Positions 7,951 through 16,439 of a stretch of DNA of 49,763 nt are shown here, in pieces (within the stretch, counting starts at the first letter, position 1; each line of letters starts with the position of its first letter). The DNA is from Muribaculaceae bacterium (GTDB lineage: Bacteria > Bacteroidota > Bacteroidia > Bacteroidales > Muribaculaceae). The notes below the pieces were generated by a model, which saw only the letters and a program-made list of their open reading frames with translations, was not told the origin of the DNA and ran no database searches. The translations under genes were made by a program, and so were the position numbers. The stretch spans positions 1-49,763 of the forward strand of contig JAFSYB010000112.1 in assembly GCA_017443765.1 (NCBI GenBank). Reading direction: 5' to 3'.

Positions 7951-8976
7951 ATGCCAGCCAATAAAAACGCCCTGATACGTTACAAGACCATCGACACGTG
8001 CCTGCGCAATCGTTACCGCCGCTGGACACTCGACGACCTTGTGGATGCCTGCTGCGAGGCACTCTACGATGCCGAGGGCATCACCAAGGGGGTCTCGGTG
8101 CGCACCGTGCAGGGCGACATCCAAATGATGCGCAGCGACAAACTCGGCTACAACGTGCCCATCGAGGTGTACGAGCACAAATACTACCGCTATGCCGACA
8201 AAGACTTCTCGATTTTCAATATGCCGCTGTCGCCCAACGACTTCGATGTCCTGCAGGAAGCGGTAGAAATGCTTCGCCAGCTGGAGGAGTTCGACCAGTT
8301 CCGCGAGATGGCCGACGTGGTGAGCCGCTTGCAGGACAAGCTCGCTATCACCAAGCTCGGCCGCAAGCCCATCGTGCACTTCGACAACGTGCCCGACCTC
8401 AAGGGGTTGCGGATGCTCAACCCATTGTACAACCACATTGCCCACCGGCAGCCACTGCTGGTGGCCTACCAGTCGTTCAAGGCCACCGAGCCGCAGGAGT
8501 TCACCCTGCACCCACACCTGCTCAAGGAGTTCCGCAACCGATGGTTTCTCTTCGGCTCGCAGGAAGGCAACATGAGGCTCTACAACCTGCCGCTCGACCG
8601 CATCGTGCGCTTCGAGCCAATATATGGGCTGAAGTATCGCGACAATCCCGACTTCGCCCCCGAGCACTTCTTCGACGACCTCATTGGCGTGAGCAAGGAC
8701 ATTGGCAAAACGCCCCGCCGCATCAAGTTCTGGGCCAGTGCCGAGCAAAGCCCCTACATCATCACCAAGCCCCTGCACCCCTCGCAGCGGCTCGTGAGCC
8801 AGGACCCCGCCGACGGCAGCTGCATTTTCTCTATCGACGTGATTATTAACCACGAGTTGTTCTCGGTGCTGATGAGCTACGGCCCCGGGGTGAGATTGAT
8901 TTCACCTCCCAAATCAGCCGCGCACATTGCCAGCCTGCTGCGTCAGGCCGCCGATCAATACGAAGCCACGACGTGA
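7951..8976 (+). CDS. WYL-domain transcriptional regulator
   Basis: 341 residues. The N-terminal 80 residues form a helix-turn-helix-like region (RYRRWTLDDLVDACCEALYD, then VSVRTVQGDIQMMR), typical of the DeoR-like DNA-binding part. Residues about 165-240 match the WYL sensor domain, with PLLVAYQSFK and the WYL-position motif RWFLFG followed by YNLPLDRIV. WYL regulators bind ligands, in some cases nucleic acids or nucleotides, and often control defence or stress genes. Start chosen at ATG 7951 because the promoter's -7 box lies at 7917-7924; an upstream in-frame start at 7894 would fall inside the promoter. It is monocistronic, with a convergent gene downstream. Target genes are not evident from context. 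Confidence 0.88.
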   Translation: MPANKNALIRYKTIDTCLRNRYRRWTLDDLVDACCEALYDAEGITKGVSVRTVQGDIQMMRSDKLGYNVPIEVYEHKYYRYADKDFSIFNMPLSPNDFDVLQEAVEMLRQLEEFDQFREMADVVSRLQDKLAITKLGRKPIVHFDNVPDLKGLRMLNPLYNHIAHRQPLLVAYQSFKATEPQEFTLHPHLLKEFRNRWFLFGSQEGNMRLYNLPLDRIVRFEPIYGLKYRDNPDFAPEHFFDDLIGVSKDIGKTPRRIKFWASAEQSPYIITKPLHPSQRLVSQDPADGSCIFSIDVIINHELFSVLMSYGPGVRLISPPKSAAHIASLLRQAADQYEATT

Positions 8977-9063
8977 GTTGTCGCCGGCGGGTTGTCGGTT
9001 GTGCCCCGGGTACGAGAGCCGCTGCCGGGCCAATGCGCTTAGCCCCCAGGTAGGTGTTGTGCC

Positions 9064-9531
9064 TCAAAACAGCCGCGCCACGCCGAGGGTGCCCCAGATG
9101 AGTGCGGCATAGCGCAGGGCCTTGCCAATGGTCATCGACAGCAGCACCGTGGGCCAGTGAGCGCGCATATAGCCCAGCGCCACCGTGATGGCCGTGCCCA
9201 GCAGCGGAATGAAGGCAAAAAAGCCCATCCACGCCCCGCGCCCCTGAATGAACCGCTGGGCGCGGTCGAGTTTTTCCTGCTTCACATGGGCGTAACGCTC
9301 AATCCACTCCAGGTTTCCCAGTGTGCCGAGCCAGTAGCACGTGGTGCCGCCGGCCACATTGCCCAGCGTGGCCGCCACCAGGCACCACCAGGGGTTGAGT
9401 TGCAGCGGAGGCACCAGGCACGCCACCACGATGGCCTCGCTGCTCAGCGGCACCACACTGCCGGCGATGAACGAAGCCACAAACAGGCCCACATAGCCCC
9501 ACTGGAGGAAGAAGTCGATAAATGCGTCCAT
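9064..9531 (-). CDS. YqaA/DedA-type VTT-domain membrane protein
   Basis: 155 residues, mostly hydrophobic, with four to five membrane segments. The opening FFLQWGYVGLFVASFIAGSVVPLSSEAIV, the glycine-rich NVAGGTTCYWLG, and the amphipathic stretch with ARRFIQGRGAW-like RAQRFIQGRGAWMGFFAFIPLLG match the YqaA branch of the VTT (DedA/SNARE-associated) family. Members are implicated in lipid scrambling and envelope maintenance; the exact role of YqaA is unsettled. A -7 box TAATTTTG on the minus strand at 9543-9550 precedes it closely. Convergent with the WYL gene, divergent from the next gene. Confidence 0.85.
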   Translation of the reverse strand: MDAFIDFFLQWGYVGLFVASFIAGSVVPLSSEAIVVACLVPPLQLNPWWCLVAATLGNVAGGTTCYWLGTLGNLEWIERYAHVKQEKLDRAQRFIQGRGAWMGFFAFIPLLGTAITVALGYMRAHWPTVLLSMTIGKALRYAALIWGTLGVARLF

Positions 9532-9542
9532 CTTTCAGGTTG

Positions 9543-9550
9543 CAAAATTA
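9543..9550 (-). promoter_or_regulatory. -7 box for the YqaA-type gene
   Basis: TAATTTTG on the minus strand only 12 bases before the ATG at 9531; the leader would be nearly absent. No TTG at 19-21 bases. The remaining gap up to 9735 shows no gene. Confidence 0.45.
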
Positions 9551-9734
9551 CATCGTCGGCTGCAATGGGCGATTGTCGTTTTGTTTTTTTAACCGTAGCC
9601 CTGCCGCCTGTCCAGTCGCGGCTGTTGCCAGCCAGAGGCTGCCAAAACGTTTACCAGATGTTAAATCACCGACTTTTTTACTAAAAAAATCCCCCACTCG
9701 CGGCCGTGCGGCACACTAATTGCATTATTTTTCG

Positions 9735-9742
9735 TATCTTTG
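9735..9742 (+). promoter_or_regulatory. -7 box for the glycogen-synthase-like gene
   Basis: TATCTTTG, 27 bases before ATG 9770; no TTG at 19-21 base spacing. It shows that the in-frame TTG at 9740 is not the start. Confidence 0.5.
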
Positions 9743-9769
9743 CACAATAGTATCAGAGAGGACATCGAG

Positions 9770-10579
9770 ATGAAACTGAAAAAAGTATTGTTTATTTCGC
9801 AAGAAATTCACCCCTACGTTCCCGAAACTCCCATGTCGCTGCTTTGCAGCCGTTTGCCTCAGGCCATCAAGGAACGCGGCGCCGAAGTGCGTACCTTTAT
9901 TCCGCTATATGGAATGATAAACGAGCGCCGCAATCAAATACATGAAACCATTCGCATGACCGGGCTGAACATCGTCATCAACGACAGCGACCATCCGCTG
10001 ATTATCAAGGCGGCCACGCTGCAGCCCGCACGCATTCCCGTCTATTTCATCTTCAACGACGATTTTTTCACCCACACGCTCGACAAGACCCTGGAGATTC
10101 ACTCGCACGCCGAGGACAACGATGAGCGCAGCATCTTTTATGTGCGCGGCGCCATCGAGGCCGTCCGCAAGCAGCGTTGGAACCCCGACATCATCCAGTG
10201 CAGCGGCTGGATTTCGGCCTTGGCACCGCTGTATATGCGCGAGATGTATGCCGAAGACCCCTCGTTCCGCGACGCCAAAATCGTTTACGCGCTGTTTGAC
10301 GACTACTTTGAGCAACCGTTAGACCCCCTGATGGCGAACAAAATCCAGCAGGACGGCATCGCCGCCAAGTGCCTGACCGCCATCGACGGCAAGCCGGTGG
10401 ACTACCTGTCGCTCACACGCCTCGCCCTCCAATACAGCGATGCCGTTATGCAATGTTCACCCGAGGTGAAACCCGAAGTCCTCGACCTGGTGCGCGAATC
10501 GGGGCTGCCTTTCCTGCCCTTCGACGAGAACGACCCGGCCACCGGCCGGTACGGCGATTTCTTTGAATCGCTCGGTTAA
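9770..10579 (+). CDS. Glycogen/starch synthase-like protein, GT5 N-terminal domain only
   Basis: 269 residues from ATG 9770. It matches the N-terminal Rossmann half of GT5 glycogen synthases: KKVLFISQEIHPYV at the start, LPQAIKERGAEVRTFIPLYG, VYFIFND, and QRWNPDIIQCSGW. A full GlgA has about 480 residues; the C-terminal half with the second sugar-nucleotide subdomain is absent. The N-terminal K-x-G-G ADP-glucose motif is replaced by PETPMS, so catalysis is doubtful. Proteins of this short form are common in Bacteroidales, so the truncation is probably ancestral and not decay. The DUF4270 lipoprotein gene starts 10 bases after the stop, so the two likely form an operon. A regulatory or binding role is possible but unproven. 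Confidence 0.82.
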   Translation: MKLKKVLFISQEIHPYVPETPMSLLCSRLPQAIKERGAEVRTFIPLYGMINERRNQIHETIRMTGLNIVINDSDHPLIIKAATLQPARIPVYFIFNDDFFTHTLDKTLEIHSHAEDNDERSIFYVRGAIEAVRKQRWNPDIIQCSGWISALAPLYMREMYAEDPSFRDAKIVYALFDDYFEQPLDPLMANKIQQDGIAAKCLTAIDGKPVDYLSLTRLALQYSDAVMQCSPEVKPEVLDLVRESGLPFLPFDENDPATGRYGDFFESLG

Positions 10580-10589
10580 CACGCCAGCC

Positions 10590-11987
10590 ATGAGAAAGAT
10601 TGTTTACCTGCTCCTGTTGCTCACGGCCATTGCCGGCCTGCAGGCTTGCACCGATGACACCATTGGAGCTTCGCTTATCGACACGCGCACCGCACTGGTG
10701 CAAGATTCCGACTTCACCATCGTGGGAGCCTCGGTGCGCACCCACCGGCTGCAGGCACGCACCTCTACGCAGTTGCTGGGCGTTATCAAGAGCAGTGGCT
10801 ACGGCACGCTCTCGTCGCAGGTGGTCACCGAGTTCATGCCCTCGACGATGATTGACACCATGGGCGTCACCGCCGATATGCTCGACTCCTGCCAGCTCGT
10901 GCTGCGCATTCCCCAGAATGGGTTCACCGGCGACGAAACCACGCCCATGGTGATGAGCGTCTACCGCCTGAACAAGTCGCTGCCGTCACCCATGTTCAGC
11001 GACTTCGACCCAACCGGCTACTACACAGCCAGCGACCTGCTTGGCACTGCCTCTTATTCCCCACAGTCGGCAACGGCTGCCTACGACACGCAAAACGCGC
11101 AAAGCAGCGTCGAGTACCTGGAATCCTATGTGCCTATGCCGGTGTCGCTCGCTCGTGAGATTTTCAATGAGTTTAAGCAGCACCCTGCAACATTCAACAC
11201 GCCGACAGAGTTTGCCAAGTTCTTCCCCGGCATTTTTATCGCCAACAGTTTTGGCAGCGGCCGCATGATGAACTTTTGCAACACCGAGTTCAAGGTGTTC
11301 TACCGCAAGCACACCACCACCGATGCCGGTGCCGATTCCATTGCCGAGGGGCAGCAGCGCGTCTATATGGCCGCCAGCCCCGAAAGCCTGAGCAACAATA
11401 TCCTTCAGCTGCAAATCGACCCCGAGGTTGAGCAGCGCGTGGCCGACGGGCAAGCCATCGTCATGGCTCCTGCGGGATATGAGGTGCGCATCCACCTGCC
11501 TGTGCAGGACATCATCGACCACTTTAAGCAGGGAGTGGCTGGCGACCAGGGCATGATCAACTCGGTCACGCTCACCATTCCGGCCGAAGATGTGTCAACA
11601 GGCAACAGTATCGCACCGCCCAAGAACCTGCTCATGGTCAAGACATCGAAAAAGGACCAGTTCATTGCCGGCGACAGCCTCACCAACAGCAAGGATTCGT
11701 TCTATGCCGTCTATGACAGCAGCAACAAGTGCTACAAGTTCACGGGGCTGCGCGCCTACATCCTCGACATCTTGAACAATCAGGACGGAATTGCCACAGC
11801 CGACGACACCGACATCACCATCACCCCGGTTGATGTGACCACCTACACAACAGCCGCCACCTACTACAGCTCGGCCAGCACCATCGTCACCAAGATTGCC
11901 CCGATGGTGTCGGCTCCGGCCATCACGCGACTGCGGCTCGACAAGGCGGTTATCAGCATCACCTACAACCGCCAACTGGTGATGTGA
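10590..11987 (+). CDS. DUF4270 family lipoprotein
   Basis: 465 residues from ATG 10590. A lipoprotein signal peptide ends in the lipobox LQAC (Cys about residue 19), so the protein should be lipid-anchored. The mature start DDTIGASLIDTRT and the overall pattern (repeated strands with SQVVTEFMPS, then YYSSASTI near the end and a final ITYNRQL) fit DUF4270, a Bacteroidota family of unknown function. It follows the glycogen-synthase-like gene by 10 bases. This neighbourhood is common in Bacteroidales, so the two may be functionally linked, but no mechanism is known. Confidence 0.85.
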   Translation: MRKIVYLLLLLTAIAGLQACTDDTIGASLIDTRTALVQDSDFTIVGASVRTHRLQARTSTQLLGVIKSSGYGTLSSQVVTEFMPSTMIDTMGVTADMLDSCQLVLRIPQNGFTGDETTPMVMSVYRLNKSLPSPMFSDFDPTGYYTASDLLGTASYSPQSATAAYDTQNAQSSVEYLESYVPMPVSLAREIFNEFKQHPATFNTPTEFAKFFPGIFIANSFGSGRMMNFCNTEFKVFYRKHTTTDAGADSIAEGQQRVYMAASPESLSNNILQLQIDPEVEQRVADGQAIVMAPAGYEVRIHLPVQDIIDHFKQGVAGDQGMINSVTLTIPAEDVSTGNSIAPPKNLLMVKTSKKDQFIAGDSLTNSKDSFYAVYDSSNKCYKFTGLRAYILDILNNQDGIATADDTDITITPVDVTTYTTAATYYSSASTIVTKIAPMVSAPAITRLRLDKAVISITYNRQLVM

Positions 11988-12023
11988 CGCTAACACAACA
12001 TTCCCCAACCCCTTTTTCTTGGC

Positions 12024-12710
12024 ATGAGTAACAACAACGTTTTCAACCAGTTCAGGGAAAATCATCCGTTCCTGCTCAATGGCACGCTCATTGTGCTGGC
12101 TTTAGTGATAATGGGCTACATTGCCCTGCTGTTCATTGATGTGTTCACCCTGCACGGCCAGGAACGCCTGGTGCCCAACGTGCGCAACCTGCCGCTTGAG
12201 CAAGCCATCGACACCCTTGAGCACTATGGGTTCAACTGGGAAATCAGCGATTCCACCACCTTTGACGAGCACATCAAGCCCGGCGTGGTCATTGACCAAG
12301 ACCCGCACCCCATGAGCTACATCAAGCCCATACGCACCATCTATCTGAAAGTGAATGCCATGCAAGCCCACGCCGTGACGCTGCCCAGGCTGCACGAGAT
12401 TTCCGTCAGGCAGGGACTGGCGCAACTGCGCTCACTTGGATTCAAGAACGTCCAGGTCGACAGCGTGGCCTCGACTTACAAAGGGCTAATTTTGCAAGTC
12501 ACTGCTAATGGGCGCGTGGTGGCCGACGGGGCCAAGGTGCGCGTCAGCGATGTCATCAGGCTCACCGTGGGCGACGGCTCAATCGAAGACCTCGATCCCA
12601 CGGCCGTACTCGATAGCGCTACCATCGATGCCATTGAGGCCGAGAATTACGAGGAGGACTTGGAGCAATACAACAAAAGCCAAGCCCAGAACAAGCAGGA
12701 CACGCCATGA
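12024..12710 (+). CDS. PASTA-domain membrane protein
   Basis: 228 residues with one membrane segment at about 17-40 (LNGTLIVLALVIMGYIALLFIDV) and a periplasmic part containing two to three PASTA repeats: LVPNVRNLPLEQAIDTLEHYGF, VTLPRLHEISVRQGLAQLRSLGF, and a shorter third unit ending in IRLTVGDG. PASTA domains bind peptidoglycan fragments or other wall components in Ser/Thr kinases and penicillin-binding proteins; here there is no kinase domain. The C-terminal 40 residues are acidic and likely disordered. The pseudouridine synthase gene overlaps its stop by 4 bases (ATGA), so translation is probably coupled. Confidence 0.9.
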   Translation: MSNNNVFNQFRENHPFLLNGTLIVLALVIMGYIALLFIDVFTLHGQERLVPNVRNLPLEQAIDTLEHYGFNWEISDSTTFDEHIKPGVVIDQDPHPMSYIKPIRTIYLKVNAMQAHAVTLPRLHEISVRQGLAQLRSLGFKNVQVDSVASTYKGLILQVTANGRVVADGAKVRVSDVIRLTVGDGSIEDLDPTAVLDSATIDAIEAENYEEDLEQYNKSQAQNKQDTP

Positions 12711-13897
12711 CCGACAGTGATTTTGCGGCACGTATCGAGCATCAAACATCACCCGCTGTGGGCCAGCGGCCGGCTCATGACTGCCGACGGGCCGTGATGG
12801 AGTGTGCCGGGGAGCAGGCACCGTGCCCCAATCCAAGTCCGAGAGCGGATGCCATACAGCTCGACTTTTCCGAGCCCGATTACTGCGAGAACGGGCGCGA
12901 CCTTTGGGAACACTACCGCTATGAGGTGGAGCCTGGTCAGGTGCTGCTGCGCATCGACAAATACCTTGTCGAGCGCATCAAGGGCACCTCGCGCAACCGT
13001 ATCCAAAATGCCGCCGAGGCAGGCTGCATTCGCGTGGACGGCCGTCCGGTGAAGAGCAACTACCGCGTGCACCCCGGCGACCTGGTCACCGTGGTGATGG
13101 ACCGCCCGCGCTACGAGCATGAGATTGTGGCCCAGGACATTCCGCTCGACATTGCCTACGAGGACGACCAGCTGCTGGTGGTGAACAAGCCCGCCGGCCT
13201 GTGCGTGCACCCGGGACACGGCAACTTCGACGGCACGCTGGTCAACGCCCTTGCCTGGCACTTTCGCGACAACCCCGACTACGACATCACCGACCCGCGA
13301 CTGGGACTTGTGCACCGCATCGACAAGGACACGTCGGGACTGCTCGTGGTGGCCAAAACGCCCGACGCCAAGACCTCGCTGGGCAACCAGTTCTTCAACA
13401 AAACCACCAAGCGGCAATATGTGGCTGTGGTGTGGGGCGAGATGAAACAGCTCGACGGCACCATCACCGGCAACATTGGCCGTGACCCGCGCGACCGCGT
13501 GAAAATGTGCGTCACCGCCGACGACCAGGGCAAGCACGCCGTGACTCACTACCACACCCTCGAGAACCTGGCGCATGTGGCCTTGGTGCAGTGCCAGCTC
13601 GAAACCGGGCGCACGCACCAAATCCGCGTGCACCTGCGCCACATTGGCCACCCGCTCTTCAACGATGAGCGCTATGGTGGCGATCAAGTGCTGCGCGGCT
13701 ACCGCACGGCCAGCTACAACCAGTTTATCCACAACTGCTTCAAGCTGTGCCCGCGCCAGGCATTGCACGCCAAGACGCTCGGATTCAGGCACCCCGCCAC
13801 CGGGCAGCAGATGGACTTCGACAGTCCGCTGCCCGCCGACATGAAGGCGCTCATTGACAAATGGCGCGACTATGCCGCGCACCAAAGGCAACAATAA
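12707..13897 (+). CDS. RluA-family 23S rRNA pseudouridine synthase (RluD-like)
   Basis: 396 residues. An S4 RNA-binding domain (about 85-150; LLRIDKYLVERI, then AGCIRVDGRPVKSNYRVHPGD) is followed by the catalytic domain. The catalytic Asp is about residue 206 in LVHRIDKDTSGLLVVAKT, with the family signature ETGRTHQIRVHL downstream. These enzymes isomerise uridines in large-subunit rRNA helix 69 or similar sites. The N-terminal 60-70 residues before the S4 domain are unusual, with no clear fold, so an internal start is possible; the coupled ATGA overlap with the PASTA gene supports the start given. Confidence 0.9.
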   Translation: MTDSDFAARIEHQTSPAVGQRPAHDCRRAVMECAGEQAPCPNPSPRADAIQLDFSEPDYCENGRDLWEHYRYEVEPGQVLLRIDKYLVERIKGTSRNRIQNAAEAGCIRVDGRPVKSNYRVHPGDLVTVVMDRPRYEHEIVAQDIPLDIAYEDDQLLVVNKPAGLCVHPGHGNFDGTLVNALAWHFRDNPDYDITDPRLGLVHRIDKDTSGLLVVAKTPDAKTSLGNQFFNKTTKRQYVAVVWGEMKQLDGTITGNIGRDPRDRVKMCVTADDQGKHAVTHYHTLENLAHVALVQCQLETGRTHQIRVHLRHIGHPLFNDERYGGDQVLRGYRTASYNQFIHNCFKLCPRQALHAKTLGFRHPATGQQMDFDSPLPADMKALIDKWRDYAAHQRQQ

Positions 13898-13940
13898 CCA
13901 CCTTTTTGCTTTTTTATTTCCTTTTATCGATTTTATTTGC

Positions 13941-13948
13941 TAACTTTG
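13941..13948 (+). promoter_or_regulatory. -7 box for the small secreted protein
   Basis: TAACTTTG, 20 bases before ATG 13969. No TTG at the expected distance. Confidence 0.5.
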
Positions 13949-13968
13949 CGGTCAAGAAGTGCAACCCT

Positions 13969-14304
13969 ATGCCAATGAGACAGATCTTGACGACACTCAT
14001 TACCCTCATTGCGCTGGCTGTGAGCAACATGGCCAGTGCGCAGATGATGTGGCGCGAGACCAACCGCGAGGTCACCGGCCGCAGCCTCACCGACCCAAAG
14101 CTCACCGACGGCATCGAAATCTACGGCAATGCCGGCACAATCACCATCAAGACCCCCAAGCGCATCACCGTGCGCGTGTTCACCATCTTGGGGCAGAGTG
14201 TGTCGCAGGCGGTGCTCAACCCGGGTACCTCGGAGTTGAAAATCGGCACACGGGGCATCTATATCGTCAAAATCGGCAATCTCACCCAAAAGGTGGCCTT
14301 GTGA
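13969..14304 (+). CDS. Small secreted protein, T9SS-tail-like
   Basis: 111 residues from ATG 13969 (ATG 13975 is an alternative; the -7 box at 13941-13948 excludes upstream starts). A signal peptide ends around SNMASAQ. The rest resembles a free-standing T9SS sorting domain: IYGNAGTITIKTPKRITVRVF, then ILGQSV, LNPGTSELKI and GTRGIYIVKIGNLTQKVAL. Proteins that are little more than a sorting-type beta-sandwich occur in Bacteroidales with unknown function. It sits 62 bases upstream of ilvE in the same direction, and co-transcription is likely because no promoter is visible in that gap. Confidence 0.75.
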   Translation: MPMRQILTTLITLIALAVSNMASAQMMWRETNREVTGRSLTDPKLTDGIEIYGNAGTITIKTPKRITVRVFTILGQSVSQAVLNPGTSELKIGTRGIYIVKIGNLTQKVAL

Positions 14305-14366
14305 CACCTCAACACGACAACAACCTAACTAATTAACTATAACTTATCAAATTCCTAATTGCAACT

Positions 14367-15398
14367 ATGGCAATGAATGAGAAAATCGACTGGAGCAACC
14401 TTACGTTCTCCTACATGAAAACGGACTACAACGTCCGCTGTACCTATCGCGACGGCAAGTGGGGCGAGATAGAGGTGTGCAGCGACGAGCACATCACGCT
14501 GCACATGGCCGCCAGCTGCCTGCACTACGGCCAAGAAATCTTCGAGGGTCAGAAAGCGTTCCGCGGCAAGGACGGAAAGGTGCGCCTGTTCCGCATCGAG
14601 GAGAACGCCAAGCGCATGCAAGCCAGCGCACTCGGCATCAAGATGCAACCCATACCCACCGAGCTGTTTGTGGAAATGGCCAAGATGGTTGTGCGGCTCA
14701 ACGCGCGCTTTATTCCTCCCTATGGCAGCGGCAGCTCGCTCTACCTGCGTCCGCTGGAAATCGGCATCACGCCTCGTGTGGGTGTCAACCCCGCCGATGA
14801 GTACACGTTCATTATCTTCGCCACCCCCGTGGGGCCATACTTCAAGGACGGCTTCAAGCCCACAAAGGTGGCCATCTACCGCGAGTTCGACCGTGCCGCC
14901 CCGCTGGGCACCGGCAAGTGGAAAGTTGGCGGCAACTACGCCTGCGGCATGGGAGCCACAGCCAAGGCAAAGGCCAACGGCTACAGCGCAGCGCTGTTCC
15001 TCGACCCCAAGGAGAAGAAATACCTCGATGAGTGCGGCCCCGCCAACTTCTTCGCCATCAAGGACGGCAAGTACATCACGCCTAAAAGCGATTCCATCTT
15101 GCCCTCGATTACCAACATGAGCCTCCAGCAAATCGCGCTGGACATGGGTTTGGAGGTGGAGCGCCGGCCCATCCCCGTCGAGGAACTCGACCAGGTGCAG
15201 GAGGCCGCCGAGTGCGGTACGGCTGCCGTGGCTACGCCCATCGGCGAAATCTACGACGAGGGCATGGACAAGACCTACGTCATCTCCAAGGATGGCAACC
15301 CCGGCCCCGTCACCACCGAGCTTTACAACCGCCTGCGCGGTATCCAGCTTGGCGAGATTGACGACACCCACAACTGGAACACCATCATCGACCTCTAA
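14367..15398 (+). CDS. ilvE: Branched-chain amino acid aminotransferase
   Basis: 343 residues, fold-type IV PLP enzyme of the BCAT II group. It interconverts leucine, isoleucine and valine with their 2-oxo acids using glutamate. The PLP-binding lysine is about residue 186 in GTGKWKVGGNYA; other signatures are LHYGQEIFEGQKAFRG near residue 52, LYLRPLEIG, and YLDECGPANFFAI. Length and composition are normal. A long hairpin follows the stop, and the HD gene starts about 100 bases downstream. Assignment is secure. Confidence 0.96.
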   Translation: MAMNEKIDWSNLTFSYMKTDYNVRCTYRDGKWGEIEVCSDEHITLHMAASCLHYGQEIFEGQKAFRGKDGKVRLFRIEENAKRMQASALGIKMQPIPTELFVEMAKMVVRLNARFIPPYGSGSSLYLRPLEIGITPRVGVNPADEYTFIIFATPVGPYFKDGFKPTKVAIYREFDRAAPLGTGKWKVGGNYACGMGATAKAKANGYSAALFLDPKEKKYLDECGPANFFAIKDGKYITPKSDSILPSITNMSLQQIALDMGLEVERRPIPVEELDQVQEAAECGTAAVATPIGEIYDEGMDKTYVISKDGNPGPVTTELYNRLRGIQLGEIDDTHNWNTIIDL

Positions 15399-15419
15399 AA
15401 CCCCTAACCCTCAAACAAT

Positions 15420-15482
15420 CCAAGGCAATCACACAGCACTGCGCCACACCAGTGTTTTGGCGCGGGCTGTGTGATTGCTTGG
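15420..15482 (+). terminator. Compound hairpin after ilvE
   Basis: The outer arms 15420-15437 and 15466-15482 pair over 17 bp with one bulged G. An inner stem GCGCCA/TGGCGC (15441-15446 with 15458-15463) lies inside. There is no strong T-run. It probably ends the ilvE transcript, partly insulating the HD gene at 15502. Confidence 0.6.
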
Positions 15483-15501
15483 TTAAACCAAAGCCACCAC
15501 G

Positions 15502-16092
15502 GTGATTGATTATAACGCCATTATCACACACTTTTACACCCCCGGCTATCCCGACCACGACATTCTGGTCACCCACAGCCGCCAGGTGGCTCAGCTTGCT
15601 GTCACCCTGGCCACACACTACAATGTGCAGCACCCCGAGCAACAACCCATCGACACCACTTTCGTCGAGGAGGCCGCCATGCTGCACGATATCGCCGTGT
15701 TCCGCACCTATGCTCCGGGCATTGGTTGCTACGGCGACCAGCCCTATATCAAGCATGGCATCTTGGGGCGCGAGTTGCTGGAGCAGCTGTGCCTGCCCCG
15801 TCATGCGCTCGTGTGCGAGAGGCACACCGGTGCCGGAATCTCGACCGACGACATCGTGCATCAGCACCTCGACCTGCCGTTGCGCGACATGCTCCCCATC
15901 TCGCTCGAAGAAAAAGTGATTTGCTATGCCGACAAGTTCTACAGCAAGTCGCACATCTCGCGCATGAAAACCATCGACAAGACACGCCAGTCGCTCGCCA
16001 AGTTCGGGCCGGGCACCACGCAGCGCTTCGAGGAGCTGGTGCAGCTGTTCGGTTTCCCCTCAAGCTTGCCCCCACTGCCTTTAGCTCGCTAA
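15502..16092 (+). CDS. HD-domain hydrolase
   Basis: 196 residues from GTG 15502, 19 bases after the ilvE hairpin. HD-superfamily metal ligands are visible: His25 in VTHSRQVA, His62-Asp63 in AAMLHDIAVF, and later His residues in KHGILGRELL and CERHTGAG, with a closing Asp in CYADKFYS. HD proteins are metal-dependent phosphohydrolases acting on nucleotides or cyclic nucleotides. The small size and lack of other domains suggest an uncharacterised stand-alone HD hydrolase; substrate unknown. The last 10 residues (SLPPLPLAR) run toward the repeat region and may be loosely constrained. Confidence 0.85.
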   Translation: MIDYNAIITHFYTPGYPDHDILVTHSRQVAQLAVTLATHYNVQHPEQQPIDTTFVEEAAMLHDIAVFRTYAPGIGCYGDQPYIKHGILGRELLEQLCLPRHALVCERHTGAGISTDDIVHQHLDLPLRDMLPISLEEKVICYADKFYSKSHISRMKTIDKTRQSLAKFGPGTTQRFEELVQLFGFPSSLPPLPLAR

Positions 16093-16365
16093 AGTCCTCG
16101 CCAACCCGCCGCGGGTTTTGTGTGGGTAATATTCAATGCGAATTGCACGAATTAGGCGAATACAAGGGACACCCTTCCCTGGCACGGCCTTCCCTGACCC
16201 CATGGCCTCCCCTGGCCCCTCCTAAAGGAGGGGAATGTGGACCTCCCCCTTTAGGGGGACTGAGGGGGCCTTGGGCTGCGTGTGGCGATCCCGATGAAGT
16301 TCCTCTTCGAGGCATCAGGGTTGCCGCCTTCGGAGCCTGGCGGCGACGTTACGGCAGGATGCAAA
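16093..16365. repeat. Gene-free stretch with dispersed repeats
   Basis: No gene is seen between 16093 and 16439. The stretch holds the module core AATGCGAATTGCACGAATT at 16135-16153, an inverted C/G-rich pair at about 16206-16260 (CCCCTCCTAAAGGAGGGG and CTCCCCCTTTAGGGGGA), and the palindromic element CCTCTTCGAGG at 16302-16312 preceded by GAAGTT, as at 7695. Confidence 0.65.
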
Positions 16366-16401
16366 AAAACAACCTCCCCATGTTATGGGGAGGTGTTTTT
16401 T
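16366..16401. terminator. Bidirectional rho-independent terminator
   Basis: ACCTCCCCAT (16372-16381) pairs perfectly with ATGGGGAGGT (16385-16394) around a 3-base loop. There is an A7 run on the left (a T-run on the minus strand) and a T6 run on the right. It is a textbook terminator usable from both strands, ending the minus-strand gene at 16440 and blocking readthrough from the plus-strand genes upstream. Confidence 0.9.
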
Positions 16402-16439
16402 GGTAGTTAGACGAATCTAACCTTGCGTTGAAGCCGTGA

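Noticed and set aside
12707..12900. Frameshift or fusion at the N terminus of the RluA-family synthase
   Set aside because: The first 60-70 residues are odd, but the frame is continuous and the ATGA overlap with the PASTA gene supports the start, so an unusual extension is simpler than an error.
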